Positions 43,554 to 54,878 are shown, counted from the first letter of the stretch. The stretch is DNA of 64,000 bases from Vibrio sp. MEBiC08052 (GCF_001506075.1 NZ_KQ947476.1:347217-411216); one strand, 5' to 3'. Made by a program: numbers and translations. The notes: generated from the sequence alone by a model not told the origin.

Positions 43554-46500
43554 TTAAGTTGGCCAGGTGACGTAAATCGGTTTCTTCATCCAAGGTAACC
43601 TGATGATCGAATAAGACAGCGGCGCTCGTGCAATCAGCATATCGTAAGGCCGTTTTTCAACGATCAAGTCCCAGTGGTCCTGTGATTCCGTCAGGGTGCC
43701 GTTCCTGACCAGCCAGTTACCGCGAAAACCGTCAATGGACGTTTTCCCGATTGCTGGCCAATAGTCGATCACCGCCTCAATCAGGCTGTGAACGATGTCT
43801 GTTTCCTCCGTTGAAAGAGAGATACGGGTTTCAACCGGTTCAGAGAATGGTAAGCCACATAAAATTTTATTGAGTAACAGGTAAGGCTCTGCGGTTTCCT
43901 GAGCACCGGTGGCTAACACTTGTAAGCAGTGGACTGCTCGCCGCTGCATGGCAAAAGTCACGAACTGGTTGTCCCGTGTCAGTTGTAACCGTGCAAAAAA
44001 TGCCGGAATAAAACTCTGGAGCAGCACCAACCCGGCATTCAATACCATCATAGGAACCGTGTGACATGATGCTTGATGGGGTTCGTCCGAAAGCCCCCAT
44101 CGGGCAATCTCACTCTGGGGGTCGGGGCGTAAGGTGTCGATTGAGGTTTCACGCTCGTTCGGATCGCGGCTCGGAGCCGATATGTCCTCAGACGATACGA
44201 TTTGACGCTCGGTCGAATGCCGAAGTATCCGAATGAACGTTTGGATCGACGGAGCCAGGGTATACGTCGTCACAAGCCCCGAACGGGATAACTGTGCTGC
44301 CAATAACGCAGGCGCAACCGTTCCGACCTGTAATATTTTACCGAACAGTGCTGCGACCAACGCATCAGGGGTCAGGTTTTGCCAATGCTGACGCAGCCAG
44401 CTCTCCAAAACACAGCTCAGTAAGTGCTGCCGCCGCTCAGCAAACGTCATCTGCGGCAAATTCAATTGCAATACCAGTCGTTCCAAGATCTGAATGGTCT
44501 CAATCTCGGCCTGAAGCGACAGATGCGAACGACTCATCACATCCAGTAATGACGCCAGCGACAAATGGGCTAATAAGCGATGATGAACCATTGCAAAGCG
44601 AGTCATTGGCGTGATCTGCTGCCGGAATGATTCAGGATAGAAGTACAACCAATCCAATAAAGCCTGCCGCCAGTCTACCGGAGACGTCCCATGAGGATTG
44701 ATCGGGTTATGGTTATGCCCTGACTGCAACCATTGCAGCACCCGGGCACGCCACTGAGGTTGTCGCAGGTATTGCCCATGCTGATCCTGATACCATGCAG
44801 AGATATTATCCGGTTGGTGAGATGAGTCAGAACGCTCACGCGCTGAAGATATCGACAACAGCACTTGTTCATCTGCTGCACTGGCAGGTTGCATTATCGA
44901 CAATGACGAATCATGGCAATGCATGTCAGACACCTCAAATTCAGTGTCATGATGAACCGCATTCAACCGGGAAAGAATCGCGACCCAATCCAGAGCGGCG
45001 GAAGCGCCTGCCGTTAGCTGCAACCGAAGGCGCGATGCAAGCATCGACCAACGCACGTTGTGCCGTTGTGCCCAGTGTTGCAACGATGCAGCAACCCAGC
45101 CAGACACATCGACAGAAAATCCCGTCACCCGGTGGTGCACATGCCAGTAGGCCCGTAGTTCATTGAGCCAGATTGCCCAACAGCTTCGCGCGAGGCTTTC
45201 GGTCAGCCCGGCCGGACTGACATCCCCCATCCCGGACACACAGTGGGCCAGTTCCCGTAACCATTGCTGACGGTCAGTTGTCCTCTGTAAAGCCGTCGGT
45301 AGTAATGACGCCAACCACTGCTGCCCTGCTGAAGTCTGCGCAAATCGCATCAGGTATCCGACAGCATCAGGATGTGCTTTGAGGGTTGCCCACACCGGAT
45401 CCGAAGATGATGTTTGCGATGAAGCGACCGTTGCAGTGGATACCGTTGCATTGGATAAATTGGATGCTTTGGGCCGCCACCGTGCGGCAAAAACCACCAT
45501 CTCAGCACATGCCGGCACGGTGTCAGTCTTGGCACATAAATGTGCAAGAACTTCATGCCATACCTGAAAATCCTGACCGGTTTCGCGCTGCAATCCCGAG
45601 AAGAAACAGGCCTGCCAGCCATACATCTGCGTCGGATATTTCAACGGATTCAATAAGGCTTGGACCATCAGGGCCGTCAGCCAGTGCATCGGATCAGCAG
45701 CCGGAATCCGGGGTAAAAACCCTTGAATGTGCCACTGGTGCAGCATAGACAGAAACAGGAAAGCCGATTCCCCTGCTTGCGGAGCCAGTGTCACCAGTAG
45801 CGCACGAAGTTCACTCAGGCTCAGATGGCCCCGAGCGGCCAGTGAGTGCACCAAAAATTGGCTGAGAGCCTTGGCCGGACGTTCCTGCCACTGCTGTTGC
45901 CGGAACAGGGATTGGAAATGGCTGTGACGCACTTCCGGCCGCAGATGCAGGATAACAATCAGTCTCCGGATAGGATCAATCTCAAACCCGGTTGCATCAT
46001 CCGTTTGAATGCGGAACCACTCTGTGACGTCTTGCTGACTGAGCGCTGCTCGTTGTAGTTCCTGAAGAATCGCCAGCAGCTCAAAGTGATGGGGTGCCAG
46101 TTGCCACTGCACCGACGTATTGACTAACATCGTCAGTAGCAACACATAGTCGAGATGATACTGACGACTCAACCCGACCAGCGTGGTGTGCACCAACTGA
46201 CGACGATTAAAATAACTGCCACTACTTGCCAGCAGATAATCCAGTAAAATCCGCCAGATCAATAATGGGTCAAGGCGCTGTGCCCGGAGCATTGTTTGGG
46301 TATGCCGGACATGCGTCTGAATAAAAAGCTGATCGCCCGGTGCAATGATCGCGACGAGTGTCTGTAACTGATCATGACTCAGTTGCTGTAGTAAAAATAG
46401 CCGGACGTCTTCGCGCCGCCCTGCGTCACGAATGATCCGGGCGGTTCGGCTCGCATCCTGCCCGGCCAGGCGAACAAACAGCTCATTGAAGTAAACCGGT

Positions 46501-47486
46501 CGGATCGCTTGCTGACAGACACGCTCGCGACCATGCAGCATCTGTTGCAGCCGTTGCCACAAATCCGGTTCGGTCAACACAACGGTATTGATCGGCCGCT
46601 GCTGCTGTTCCAACATCCCCAGAACCTGTAAAAACTGCGGCCCCATCAGCCCCTGTGACAACATCTGACGCGCAACATCACTGAGACGGTGCACGAGTGT
46701 AGAGAAATCCAGCTGCTCATGCTGCGCCATCTGAAATAGTGTCGAGCGGACAAATTGCAGCGTATTAAACAGTGTGCCGCGCTCCACCAGCAGATGGGTG
46801 AGAATCCAGTACCAAATATTGGATTTCAGCGTTCGTGAATGCGTACCGCCCAAAGGTTTTTGTTGCTCACTCAAAGCGAGATGATCCGCATAGCGGTGAA
46901 TGAAATCCGCATGCCACGGCTCTAATATCTGAATGGTGGTGCGGATCCGAGGTTCACCCCACTGCCAGACAATTCTGCGCCGGACTGCCGCCGATGACCC
47001 AACCTGACGCAACAGTTCGGCCACGGCCTGTGGTTGCTGCTCAAACAACTGATCAACCATGGTCATCGGATCGCTCAGTCTCTGCCGCCACCATGGGGAT
47101 GTCCCGTGCACTAAAAACCACCGGAGCTGGGCTAGTGTCGAGACCTGTAAATCGACGATCCGTAAACTTTGGCCGCGGTCTGTATGCGAACCGGAACGAT
47201 ACCGACGAAACAACTGCATCAACGCATCTTCCAGTGCATCTCTGACTCGCTGCGGGAGCTGGCGATCCAAATCCTGTAACGACAGGGTTCCCAGATCCAG
47301 CTCCAACCGCTCAATCTGCCAAATCTGGGCCGCCGGACAATAACGTTCAAAACACTGCCCCAGAATACCGGGAAGAACCTGATGACTCCACTGACTCAAA
47401 GCATTCTGTAGGGCGACGGCATACTCACGGTCATCAAACTGAGTTTGCCATTGACAGCGGGCAACCATGTGTTCATGCCTGATCAT
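43554..47486 (-). CDS. Contractile injection system tape measure family protein
   Basis: 1310 residues. The N-terminus (CQWQTQFDDREYAVALQNALSQW...WQIERLELDLGTLSLQDLDRQL) matches the CIS_TMP/Pvc14-Afp14 family, thought to set particle length; the rest is mostly helical with many Leu/Gln/Trp. C-terminal KKPIYVTW is compatible. It starts 14 bp before the end of the baseplate gene ahead of it, so they are coupled. The low-complexity feel, Gln/Leu/His-rich, is typical of tape-measure proteins. Confidence 0.85.
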   Translation of the reverse strand: MIRHEHMVARCQWQTQFDDREYAVALQNALSQWSHQVLPGILGQCFERYCPAAQIWQIERLELDLGTLSLQDLDRQLPQRVRDALEDALMQLFRRYRSGSHTDRGQSLRIVDLQVSTLAQLRWFLVHGTSPWWRQRLSDPMTMVDQLFEQQPQAVAELLRQVGSSAAVRRRIVWQWGEPRIRTTIQILEPWHADFIHRYADHLALSEQQKPLGGTHSRTLKSNIWYWILTHLLVERGTLFNTLQFVRSTLFQMAQHEQLDFSTLVHRLSDVARQMLSQGLMGPQFLQVLGMLEQQQRPINTVVLTEPDLWQRLQQMLHGRERVCQQAIRPVYFNELFVRLAGQDASRTARIIRDAGRREDVRLFLLQQLSHDQLQTLVAIIAPGDQLFIQTHVRHTQTMLRAQRLDPLLIWRILLDYLLASSGSYFNRRQLVHTTLVGLSRQYHLDYVLLLTMLVNTSVQWQLAPHHFELLAILQELQRAALSQQDVTEWFRIQTDDATGFEIDPIRRLIVILHLRPEVRHSHFQSLFRQQQWQERPAKALSQFLVHSLAARGHLSLSELRALLVTLAPQAGESAFLFLSMLHQWHIQGFLPRIPAADPMHWLTALMVQALLNPLKYPTQMYGWQACFFSGLQRETGQDFQVWHEVLAHLCAKTDTVPACAEMVVFAARWRPKASNLSNATVSTATVASSQTSSSDPVWATLKAHPDAVGYLMRFAQTSAGQQWLASLLPTALQRTTDRQQWLRELAHCVSGMGDVSPAGLTESLARSCWAIWLNELRAYWHVHHRVTGFSVDVSGWVAASLQHWAQRHNVRWSMLASRLRLQLTAGASAALDWVAILSRLNAVHHDTEFEVSDMHCHDSSLSIMQPASAADEQVLLSISSARERSDSSHQPDNISAWYQDQHGQYLRQPQWRARVLQWLQSGHNHNPINPHGTSPVDWRQALLDWLYFYPESFRQQITPMTRFAMVHHRLLAHLSLASLLDVMSRSHLSLQAEIETIQILERLVLQLNLPQMTFAERRQHLLSCVLESWLRQHWQNLTPDALVAALFGKILQVGTVAPALLAAQLSRSGLVTTYTLAPSIQTFIRILRHSTERQIVSSEDISAPSRDPNERETSIDTLRPDPQSEIARWGLSDEPHQASCHTVPMMVLNAGLVLLQSFIPAFFARLQLTRDNQFVTFAMQRRAVHCLQVLATGAQETAEPYLLLNKILCGLPFSEPVETRISLSTEETDIVHSLIEAVIDYWPAIGKTSIDGFRGNWLVRNGTLTESQDHWDLIVEKRPYDMLIARAPLSYSIIRLPWMKKPIYVTWPT

Positions 47487-50400
47487 AAGGCACCTCCGGC
47501 ATCACTGATATTGCCCGTAGCAACGCTGCCTGACTGTCAGATTGGTTCACATTTGCCGGAGCCAATGCATTGCACAGTGACGTATTCGTCTGATGGATCT
47601 GGCGGTTATACCATTGACAGTAGCAGGCAATCAGCGTTGACATTTGCCGGTAGCTCCCCTGACGCCACTGTAAACGGACATGTGCAGGCCAGTGAAACTG
47701 CACCATCTCGGCAAGAAAAGTCTGAAACTGAGGCTGTTGCATCAGCACCACATAATCGGGAAATGCTAATGTGGCGAGCAACCCTTCCCCCACATCCACT
47801 GCAATTGCATCATCAGGACTGGTCTGTTCGTGTTCTTCGGTCGGTTCGTTTTTAGTCAGGGACGGATCGGGTTGTAACAAGGTTTGCTCAATCAGTACGA
47901 ATCCGCGTCGAACCCGCCCGAGCCAGTCGAGCTGATCAATATACTGCTGCAACTGCACTCGCCCGAAGTGGTGTTCTGTCCACGGTAATCTCAACACTGG
48001 CTGAGTACCAATTTGCACGACCAATGCATCCGTTTGTCTGAGAACGGAAATATCACGCAACGTATCCGCCATATTTGCTGCCGCATGTTGCTCAGGGAAT
48101 CGCTCCCCGACTTGAGGGTCAGCAGCCAGCCAACGGAGAAACTCAGACACCTGTGTCAGCCGGACCAGTGCAGTTGCCAGTGTTTGCAAATGGCGGGCAA
48201 TGCCCAACAAAATCGCGCATTTGAGTTCGAATACGGAAAAATCGGCATAATCCTGATCGGTTAGTTTCACAAACTGATCCAACGCACCGGCATCTAAAAC
48301 ACCATCTCGCATCAAGGCCTTGTATTGTGTCTGCTCACTTTCAAGCAGCTGTTGATTGCCGTCTTGCAACGGCAGTGACGCTGCGATTGCCTGACAACGC
48401 TTCACCACCTGATCATGATGAATCGCCTGATCGGCTTGCCCCTGCTTCACGAGGACTGCCCGTAAATGGGCGATCCGGGCCTGAGCCATCGTGGCAATCA
48501 ATGTTTTTTGATCGATAAATCCCCGCCGATAAATCCCCCGCAACAGTGGTGCCAATGCATTCGAATAGCGGGATACCATGAGCTGACGATAAGCTTGCGT
48601 TTCTAACCGGTAGCGTCCCGGTGTCGTTAACGGCTGAGCTTGTGAGAAGTCTCCCGCCAGATTACGCCGGTAAGAGAGTGCCTGTAGGTTTTGCAACCAG
48701 ACCCCTTTGATGATGATCCGGGTTCTCAAATGCCCCCCGAACCACTGACAGCCATCAATGATTTCATCATAACGATCAGCCGGTTCACCGTGACGGGCAA
48801 GCAAATGGCTCAACATGGCATCGCGACGCTGTTCTGCTTCTTCCGGTGTTTCAGTGCATTGATTGAGCCCGTAGGCATACGTATTGAACGGATCGCGCCG
48901 AAAACGTTGCCAGACTAATTTCTCCCGTTGCTTGGGCTCATCCGGGTCATCGGGATAAAAGTATTGGTAGCGATTTTTCCCCTGCAATAATGCTTGAACA
49001 TCCGGCACGTCATAAAGTGGCTGATAGAAATAACTGCGCACGAATGACTGACTGGGTATCGCCATGCGCTGCGGGTCGGCCCGATTTTGGGTATAACGCT
49101 CAATCAAGGTGTTTTCTGCGCTGGCACCGCTGCCAAAACTGAAAGAGAACAGATGGCCGAGATTTGCCAACTGAGAAAACTGATTCGCCATCACCTGATC
49201 GAATAGCAGCAGATACCCTTTCAGCTGGCGAGCCTGAGCCACGCGGAAATCCGATATGTCGGACTGCAATGAGTTGGCACCTACACCATAACTGGTCGGA
49301 AAGGTGTGTTGGAGCGAATAATAGCTTTCGATATTCCGATAGCGCCCTTGGGGCAAGGGCGGTGCAATATCAACACTGGCATCAACAGGGCTGGCCTGAT
49401 GTCGTGCATGTAACCGGGTCAGAAAACGGCTCCGCTCCCATTGAGTGGCCACATTCAGTGACACCTGATGACTCTGCATCTGAAAATCATCACTGAGTGA
49501 AATGGCAGCAACCTTATCAGCCGCCACGGCAACAGACTGACATGACGGTTCATCACAAAAAGCCAGCCGTGCCACAACCGCGACTCCGGGCACTTCACTG
49601 ATCCGTGACATCAAATCTATCAGCCGGACTTCTTGTCGTTTTTCACCGAGTCCGCTTACCGGCCATTCCGCTGTCGATTGCTTCTCACAACAGTGCCAGC
49701 CATGTTGCAGTAAAGGGCCGTTGAAAATGCTATCGGCTCCGTAACCAGCCTTGGTCAGTTGCTGATATCCCTGTTGTCGGAACGGTGGACTGACATAATC
49801 CGCCAAAGCTAAGTCGATCTGCCCGGCTACCTGATGCGGATCAGCATCGGGGGCCAGTAGAATCTGTCCTGAAAGCGCAATCACCTGCGGTTGTAACAAT
49901 ACCGGTAATAAAAAATATTCGCCCAGATTACGATGTCGGTTGAGTAAACGATGCACCGATTGAATCAATGTATCCGCCGCCGTTTTTTCAGTTTGACGAT
50001 TCGGGGCTGATGAACCTGTTTCACCGGCATGACTTTCTACGCCATGTCGCTCTTCCGTCGCTTTTTCAACTACAACGGACGATTCATGTCTGACATAGAC
50101 CGCGACCTGATACAAACCTGTCGGTTGGCTGGCAATGGTCAGCGGTGTCAGATAAATATTCTCGACGGCGTCGATTCGGTCCAGAACCAGCTTGCGGTAA
50201 TCGTCAATCGTGACCGGAGCTGTCGTCAGAATCTCCTCCGCCCGAAAGAACTGCTGTGCATAGTCGATCTGACCATCAGACTGAGTTAACACATCAGCGA
50301 TGGGGAAACTGTTGACATACCCCAGCTCGGTCAGGGCATAACAGAGCTGTTCCAGAATCGTCACACCCGGATCACTGTCATTGAAATTACTCCAGATATG

Positions 50401-50541
50401 ACCAACCTGTGATTTCAGCTGCCGGATCCCCTCCTGCTTCAAAAAAGTAACATCTTGCTGTGGCGGCAGTGGCCCGGCAGCAATGCTGTTTTCCTGAACC
50501 AAATCTCGTAATGCTGACGGCTGTAAACTGGTCTCACTCAT
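47473..50541 (-). CDS. eCIS baseplate protein, Pvc12/Afp12-like
   Basis: 1022 residues. N-terminus LVQENSIAAGPLPPQQDVTFLKQEGIRQLKSQVGHIWSNFNDSDPGVTILEQLCYALTELGY is characteristic of large eCIS baseplate wedge components following the J-like protein. Excellent ribosome-binding site (GGAGG) and one-base overlap (TGATG) with the preceding gene. Function is assigned from position and similarity to the PVC/Afp baseplate. Confidence 0.88.
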   Translation of the reverse strand: MSETSLQPSALRDLVQENSIAAGPLPPQQDVTFLKQEGIRQLKSQVGHIWSNFNDSDPGVTILEQLCYALTELGYVNSFPIADVLTQSDGQIDYAQQFFRAEEILTTAPVTIDDYRKLVLDRIDAVENIYLTPLTIASQPTGLYQVAVYVRHESSVVVEKATEERHGVESHAGETGSSAPNRQTEKTAADTLIQSVHRLLNRHRNLGEYFLLPVLLQPQVIALSGQILLAPDADPHQVAGQIDLALADYVSPPFRQQGYQQLTKAGYGADSIFNGPLLQHGWHCCEKQSTAEWPVSGLGEKRQEVRLIDLMSRISEVPGVAVVARLAFCDEPSCQSVAVAADKVAAISLSDDFQMQSHQVSLNVATQWERSRFLTRLHARHQASPVDASVDIAPPLPQGRYRNIESYYSLQHTFPTSYGVGANSLQSDISDFRVAQARQLKGYLLLFDQVMANQFSQLANLGHLFSFSFGSGASAENTLIERYTQNRADPQRMAIPSQSFVRSYFYQPLYDVPDVQALLQGKNRYQYFYPDDPDEPKQREKLVWQRFRRDPFNTYAYGLNQCTETPEEAEQRRDAMLSHLLARHGEPADRYDEIIDGCQWFGGHLRTRIIIKGVWLQNLQALSYRRNLAGDFSQAQPLTTPGRYRLETQAYRQLMVSRYSNALAPLLRGIYRRGFIDQKTLIATMAQARIAHLRAVLVKQGQADQAIHHDQVVKRCQAIAASLPLQDGNQQLLESEQTQYKALMRDGVLDAGALDQFVKLTDQDYADFSVFELKCAILLGIARHLQTLATALVRLTQVSEFLRWLAADPQVGERFPEQHAAANMADTLRDISVLRQTDALVVQIGTQPVLRLPWTEHHFGRVQLQQYIDQLDWLGRVRRGFVLIEQTLLQPDPSLTKNEPTEEHEQTSPDDAIAVDVGEGLLATLAFPDYVVLMQQPQFQTFLAEMVQFHWPAHVRLQWRQGSYRQMSTLIACYCQWYNRQIHQTNTSLCNALAPANVNQSDSQAALLRAISVMPEVPYDQA

Positions 50542-53500
50542 CAGTAAGCCTCCGTCAGTCGGTTCTGCGCGACACCGGACGATTGCTGCTCAGGTGAGCC
50601 GGCACGGGTGAGCCGGAAGGTATGTTTGAATGACGAAACAAAAATGCGATTCGCAGTTGCAGGCATGAGCCTTTCCGGACCAGTGTTGTCAGTGGTAGTG
50701 GTCGCTTCAGTATTCTCTGTATGTGGGTTTTCTGCTGTCTCACTCAACATCAATTGCAGCGCTGGCACCGCAACAATCCCATCAAATGTTGCCAGAAAGC
50801 GTGTCACTGCCGTGCGGCTTAAACCGTCACCAAGCCGATATTGCTGCTGTTCCGCTGCAATCCACGGTGACAGATAGAGATTCACCCCTTGATGCAAGGC
50901 ATTCAACAGATCACTGGCATTGGTGGTTTCGCGGATCACTACCGTTGCAACCACGGACACCGGCTCATACAGGAGGTTTGTCACCCGAACCTGAGTCATC
51001 GCGGATGTGCTTTGCATCAACCTTGCAATGATCTGTTGAATTTGGTCGCGCGGCACAACCGGCCGGAATGCATGGGCAATCTGAGCCGACGGATACGACT
51101 GGACGACCCCTAAATGAACGCAACCTGAAGCTTTTTCCGGCAGGTGGCGGACATGAAACAGTGACGGGCAGGCCTGCTTGGTCAGTAAGATATAATCCCA
51201 GTCAGCAACGGCGCGATCTTTGGTTTTCAGTCGTTGACTTACTCGCTCCCGGAAGACCGGTTCAGACTCTTGCGCCCGGCCGCCGACAGAGGCAAAAGGC
51301 TGAACCACGCCGGCCAACGCCGGATTTTTTACTGCCGGTGCATTGATCTTTCCGGCAGCTAAAACCGGTGTTTCTCCCACAGGCAAACTTATCGGCGCTT
51401 GCCGGATTACTTCGATGCCCTGAGTATTACAATACACACAGGCGACTCGACGCGCTGAAGCCTGTGTCATCAATAACCAGGCACATCCTTGAGTTATCGG
51501 GCCAGCTTTCCCTTGTGTATCACTGGCTGTTTTGCTCTCCGCCTGAGGAAATTGTGGTGGGTTCAAGACCACATTTTGTGGCAAATCGATCTGTACCAGA
51601 CCGGAGCGGGTCAGTCCGCTGGTTTGATCCAATAAGACCGACAGCGCCTCCCAACCGTTGTCGCTCCAGTAATATAAACTCACTTCACTGCGCGATGGTT
51701 CACCAGATTGTGGCTCGCGGCTGAGATCCTGAGCCAATTCAATCAGCAGGTTCACCCGACATGGTCGTATAACCTCAGTCAACTGAATATACAGACTATT
51801 AGCCGGACGGCTGACACCGTTGTAGAGCGCCAGCCCCTGAGGTGTTTTCTCTGCATCCGGAACCGGCTGTAATTTCATATGGCGCAGATCAACACTCGGA
51901 TGTGTCTGCTCGGACTGACACGAAAAATAAGGATACGTTGCCAGTGCCCCGATGTGTAACAACGTCAGCGTTCCATGCCCTTGCTCTTTGTCGGCTGACA
52001 GTGTCGGGTCGGTAAAATCGAATGATTGTGCGGCCTGATAACTTAACGTTGCCTGTTGTGCCTTCACGACCCATGGTAAGGGAGGGAGCGGTTGTACTCT
52101 GCCCAACGATTTCATCCCGACCAGATGCCCCAGTCCGCGTAAAACTTTCACCACCGGGCCGAGTAACCCAGCGCCGTTCATCAGAATTTTGGCATTTTCT
52201 AAACTGATCGCAGCCACCAGTTGCGCATAAATCCCATGACCGAATCCGTCCGCCGGGGCGATCAGGGTCATTCGTAGCTGCGGGTGGCCGGTGAGCGAAG
52301 CCTCAAGACATCGTTGCGGTTCGGGAAAAGAGAATTGATAGTGGGTGCCTGAGGCATTCTCTGCAACCATTTTATGTTTATGCATCCCCCACTGCTGCGC
52401 AAATAAACCATCGCTTTGCTGCACAATCGGTTGAGGTGAGGGAGGATGACGGTGCCACAAGCGCTGCCACCAATGTCGTTTATGAGTAGGCTGCGCATCG
52501 GGCGCTTCATCGTTGGGGACAGCCGAGATCTGCGCTGCGGTCGGTTGCCAGCCATCGGCTGTATAAGTTTGCCATGCGATTCGAAAAGCAGTGTTATGCC
52601 AAGTCTGTTTCTCACCGCCCTGATGGTAGAGGAAAGTGTTATACGCTGAAAAATAGACACTGAAATCGGCGGGGATATTCTCCCATGATAATGTCAGATC
52701 GAGCTGAGTGAGCGGCTTATCGACAATTTCTGCATCACGGATATAACAGTGACTCCCGGCCTCCGGGATTGCTCCCAGAATCGGCATCGGCTTGCCCGGC
52801 ACCAACGGACCATTATCACTGAGCAGAGAGAACGAATCACTCTGCGTCACGGAGACCTGAAAATCGAGGGTCAACAAACGGGGAACCGTGCGTAAATCGA
52901 GCGACGCCGGGAGCATAATCCGACAATAAGGCAGCACGCTCTCATAACCGCCCGGTGGCTGACTAAAGGCTTCTACCGCCGGCTCTTGCGATTGTAATGT
53001 CATCGTCAATCGGAGCTGACGGCTGGTTTCTCCTTGTGCCCACTGAACATCGGAAGCCTGAAACCATCCCTTTTTACCACTGAACCAACTTGTTGCCCCC
53101 TGCCATAATTCGGCCTGAACGGGCTGATCGAGTGAGAAAGTCATCGTCAGCACTCGAATACCGCTTCTCAAGGCCAGCATCGGACTCGACAGCACAAATC
53201 CCTGTTGAACCGTTTGGGTTTGTTCCCCGCCGAACCAATCACAGGCCAATACTTGTTGGGTGGTACTATCGCGCCGAATTTTACGAGTATCGGGTAGTTG
53301 TTCAAGATATTGCTGCCGGCTGACTGATTGCTGTTGGCCGGCTGAATCGTGTTGCTGCATCTCATTTAGCGAAGACACATCGCCGGTCAGACGATAACTG
53401 CTGCTGAACAATCGTCCCAACTGTGCCGTATTCACCTCACAGGAACGTATCGATGCAAACAGAATCGGTGTGCTATCGGCATAACGTCCCCCGACGAATT

Positions 53501-54455
53501 GAGTTCCGGCCGGTAACGTCAGGCTGGTATGTCCCGGTGCCGGCGTCAGACAAAGATAGGCCCGATCGGGCAGCGCTCCTCTTACCTGCTGGTGCAAAAT
53601 ATCCTGATAATAGAATTGCAGATGTTGCTGGCTGTACTGATTCAAGCCCTGTTGGGAATACATCAGTAAGCGGTGGAAGGTCATCAAAAGTGCCGTATCC
53701 GGAAAATCACACGGTTGCTCGCATAACTGCTCAAACGCCTGACGGGCTGACGTAATCACTTGCACATAGCAGGAAAAGACCTGTTGATAGAGCTGCTCCA
53801 GCAGATCCATCGCTTCGGGCACGGAATCAAACCGTGTATTGACTCCGGCAGACGATTTCCATAACGGTAACCAATGACGAAAAGCTTGTGCAGCCACCGG
53901 TGCCACACAGGACTTCATCATGGTTGCCAGATAATTCTGGACTGCAATCCGCTGCGACAATGCCGGTGCCAGTGAATGACGAATTTTCTGTTCGAGAAAC
54001 TGACGCAGATGATAATCTTTTTTCCCCGCCGTCATCACGGTCATCCAGCCTTCGAGTGACTGAAACATTTTATCCAACACACTCAGCAACTGACTGACCG
54101 TATTCCGCACCCGTTCAGGCCAATCGGGCGATGCTGACTCACCAGCCCCTTCCGGTTGCGACATCTGCTGTCTGATCAAACGAAAAGATGGCTGAATGCG
54201 GCTGAAACGGGCATCGAGCTGCTGGTAGGACGTTTTACTGATCACTGCCAACAAAATCACCGGGTCTTTGATAACAAGGGCTCGCCAGTTACCAGTTGGT
54301 TGATTGTGTTCATCGTAGAACACTATCAGCTCCGCAAGTGAGGCAATAAAGGCCAGCCGATCCCTCAGACTCCGGTCATCAACCAGAATACGATTGGGGT
54401 CAAGTCTGGCACTGATATCACGTAACAGTGCATCTGTATCAACGTGGCTCTGCAC
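50541..54455 (-). CDS. eCIS baseplate J-like protein, Pvc11/Afp11-like
   Basis: 1304 residues, GTG start, overlapping the gp25 gene by 17 bp. The C-terminal third resembles the phage baseplate J (gpJ/gp6) fold (PFASVGGRAQESEPVFRERVSQRLKTKDRAVADWDYILLTKQ, then VTNLLYEPVSVVATVVIRE and the NALHQGVNLYLSPW core). The N-terminal two thirds is a large mixed region with no recognised domain. It builds the baseplate wedge with the gp25 protein and the Pvc12-like protein. Confidence 0.9.
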   Translation of the reverse strand: MQSHVDTDALLRDISARLDPNRILVDDRSLRDRLAFIASLAELIVFYDEHNQPTGNWRALVIKDPVILLAVISKTSYQQLDARFSRIQPSFRLIRQQMSQPEGAGESASPDWPERVRNTVSQLLSVLDKMFQSLEGWMTVMTAGKKDYHLRQFLEQKIRHSLAPALSQRIAVQNYLATMMKSCVAPVAAQAFRHWLPLWKSSAGVNTRFDSVPEAMDLLEQLYQQVFSCYVQVITSARQAFEQLCEQPCDFPDTALLMTFHRLLMYSQQGLNQYSQQHLQFYYQDILHQQVRGALPDRAYLCLTPAPGHTSLTLPAGTQFVGGRYADSTPILFASIRSCEVNTAQLGRLFSSSYRLTGDVSSLNEMQQHDSAGQQQSVSRQQYLEQLPDTRKIRRDSTTQQVLACDWFGGEQTQTVQQGFVLSSPMLALRSGIRVLTMTFSLDQPVQAELWQGATSWFSGKKGWFQASDVQWAQGETSRQLRLTMTLQSQEPAVEAFSQPPGGYESVLPYCRIMLPASLDLRTVPRLLTLDFQVSVTQSDSFSLLSDNGPLVPGKPMPILGAIPEAGSHCYIRDAEIVDKPLTQLDLTLSWENIPADFSVYFSAYNTFLYHQGGEKQTWHNTAFRIAWQTYTADGWQPTAAQISAVPNDEAPDAQPTHKRHWWQRLWHRHPPSPQPIVQQSDGLFAQQWGMHKHKMVAENASGTHYQFSFPEPQRCLEASLTGHPQLRMTLIAPADGFGHGIYAQLVAAISLENAKILMNGAGLLGPVVKVLRGLGHLVGMKSLGRVQPLPPLPWVVKAQQATLSYQAAQSFDFTDPTLSADKEQGHGTLTLLHIGALATYPYFSCQSEQTHPSVDLRHMKLQPVPDAEKTPQGLALYNGVSRPANSLYIQLTEVIRPCRVNLLIELAQDLSREPQSGEPSRSEVSLYYWSDNGWEALSVLLDQTSGLTRSGLVQIDLPQNVVLNPPQFPQAESKTASDTQGKAGPITQGCAWLLMTQASARRVACVYCNTQGIEVIRQAPISLPVGETPVLAAGKINAPAVKNPALAGVVQPFASVGGRAQESEPVFRERVSQRLKTKDRAVADWDYILLTKQACPSLFHVRHLPEKASGCVHLGVVQSYPSAQIAHAFRPVVPRDQIQQIIARLMQSTSAMTQVRVTNLLYEPVSVVATVVIRETTNASDLLNALHQGVNLYLSPWIAAEQQQYRLGDGLSRTAVTRFLATFDGIVAVPALQLMLSETAENPHTENTEATTTTDNTGPERLMPATANRIFVSSFKHTFRLTRAGSPEQQSSGVAQNRLTEAY

Positions 54456-54876
54456 CGTTCGATCCCACCGTTAAATTGGTTCCTTCGAGTAAGGAAAACG
54501 GAAAAACATGATTATGTCGGGTATTGGTTTTGCGGATGGTGTAATCCACCTGAATCACGACCAGTTCATCGACTTCCGCCAGATAGAGCACCTCAACTTG
54601 ATCGACATGGATTCTCGGCTCGTCGTGGAGCAGTGTTTGCCGGACGGACAGAGCAATTTCATCCTTCAGTGTCGCGTCACGGTTACGAAACAGAAAATGA
54701 TGCAAATCACTGCCAAAGTCCGGCAGTAAGCTCCGTTCTCCCCGATAAGTCTGTAACACCAGATTAATCGACTGATTAATATTGGCCTCACTCTCATTCA
54801 TCATCACTTGATGGTTGGCAGAAGAAAACTCAGGAGGAAACTGCCAACCACGACCGAGAAACTGATTATTTTCCAT
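54439..54876 (-). CDS. gp25/GPW-family baseplate wedge protein
   Basis: 145 residues of the GPW_gp25 family: GRGWQFPPEFSS, VLQTYRGERSLLPDFGSDLHHFLF and the central LHDEPRIHVDQVEV. It is the eCIS counterpart of T4 gp25 (Pvc9/Afp9), which primes sheath assembly at the baseplate. Two bases separate it from the PAAR gene; good ribosome-binding site (GGAGG). Confidence 0.95.
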   Translation of the reverse strand: MENNQFLGRGWQFPPEFSSANHQVMMNESEANINQSINLVLQTYRGERSLLPDFGSDLHHFLFRNRDATLKDEIALSVRQTLLHDEPRIHVDQVEVLYLAEVDELVVIQVDYTIRKTNTRHNHVFPFSLLEGTNLTVGSNGAEPR

Positions 54877-54878
54877 GA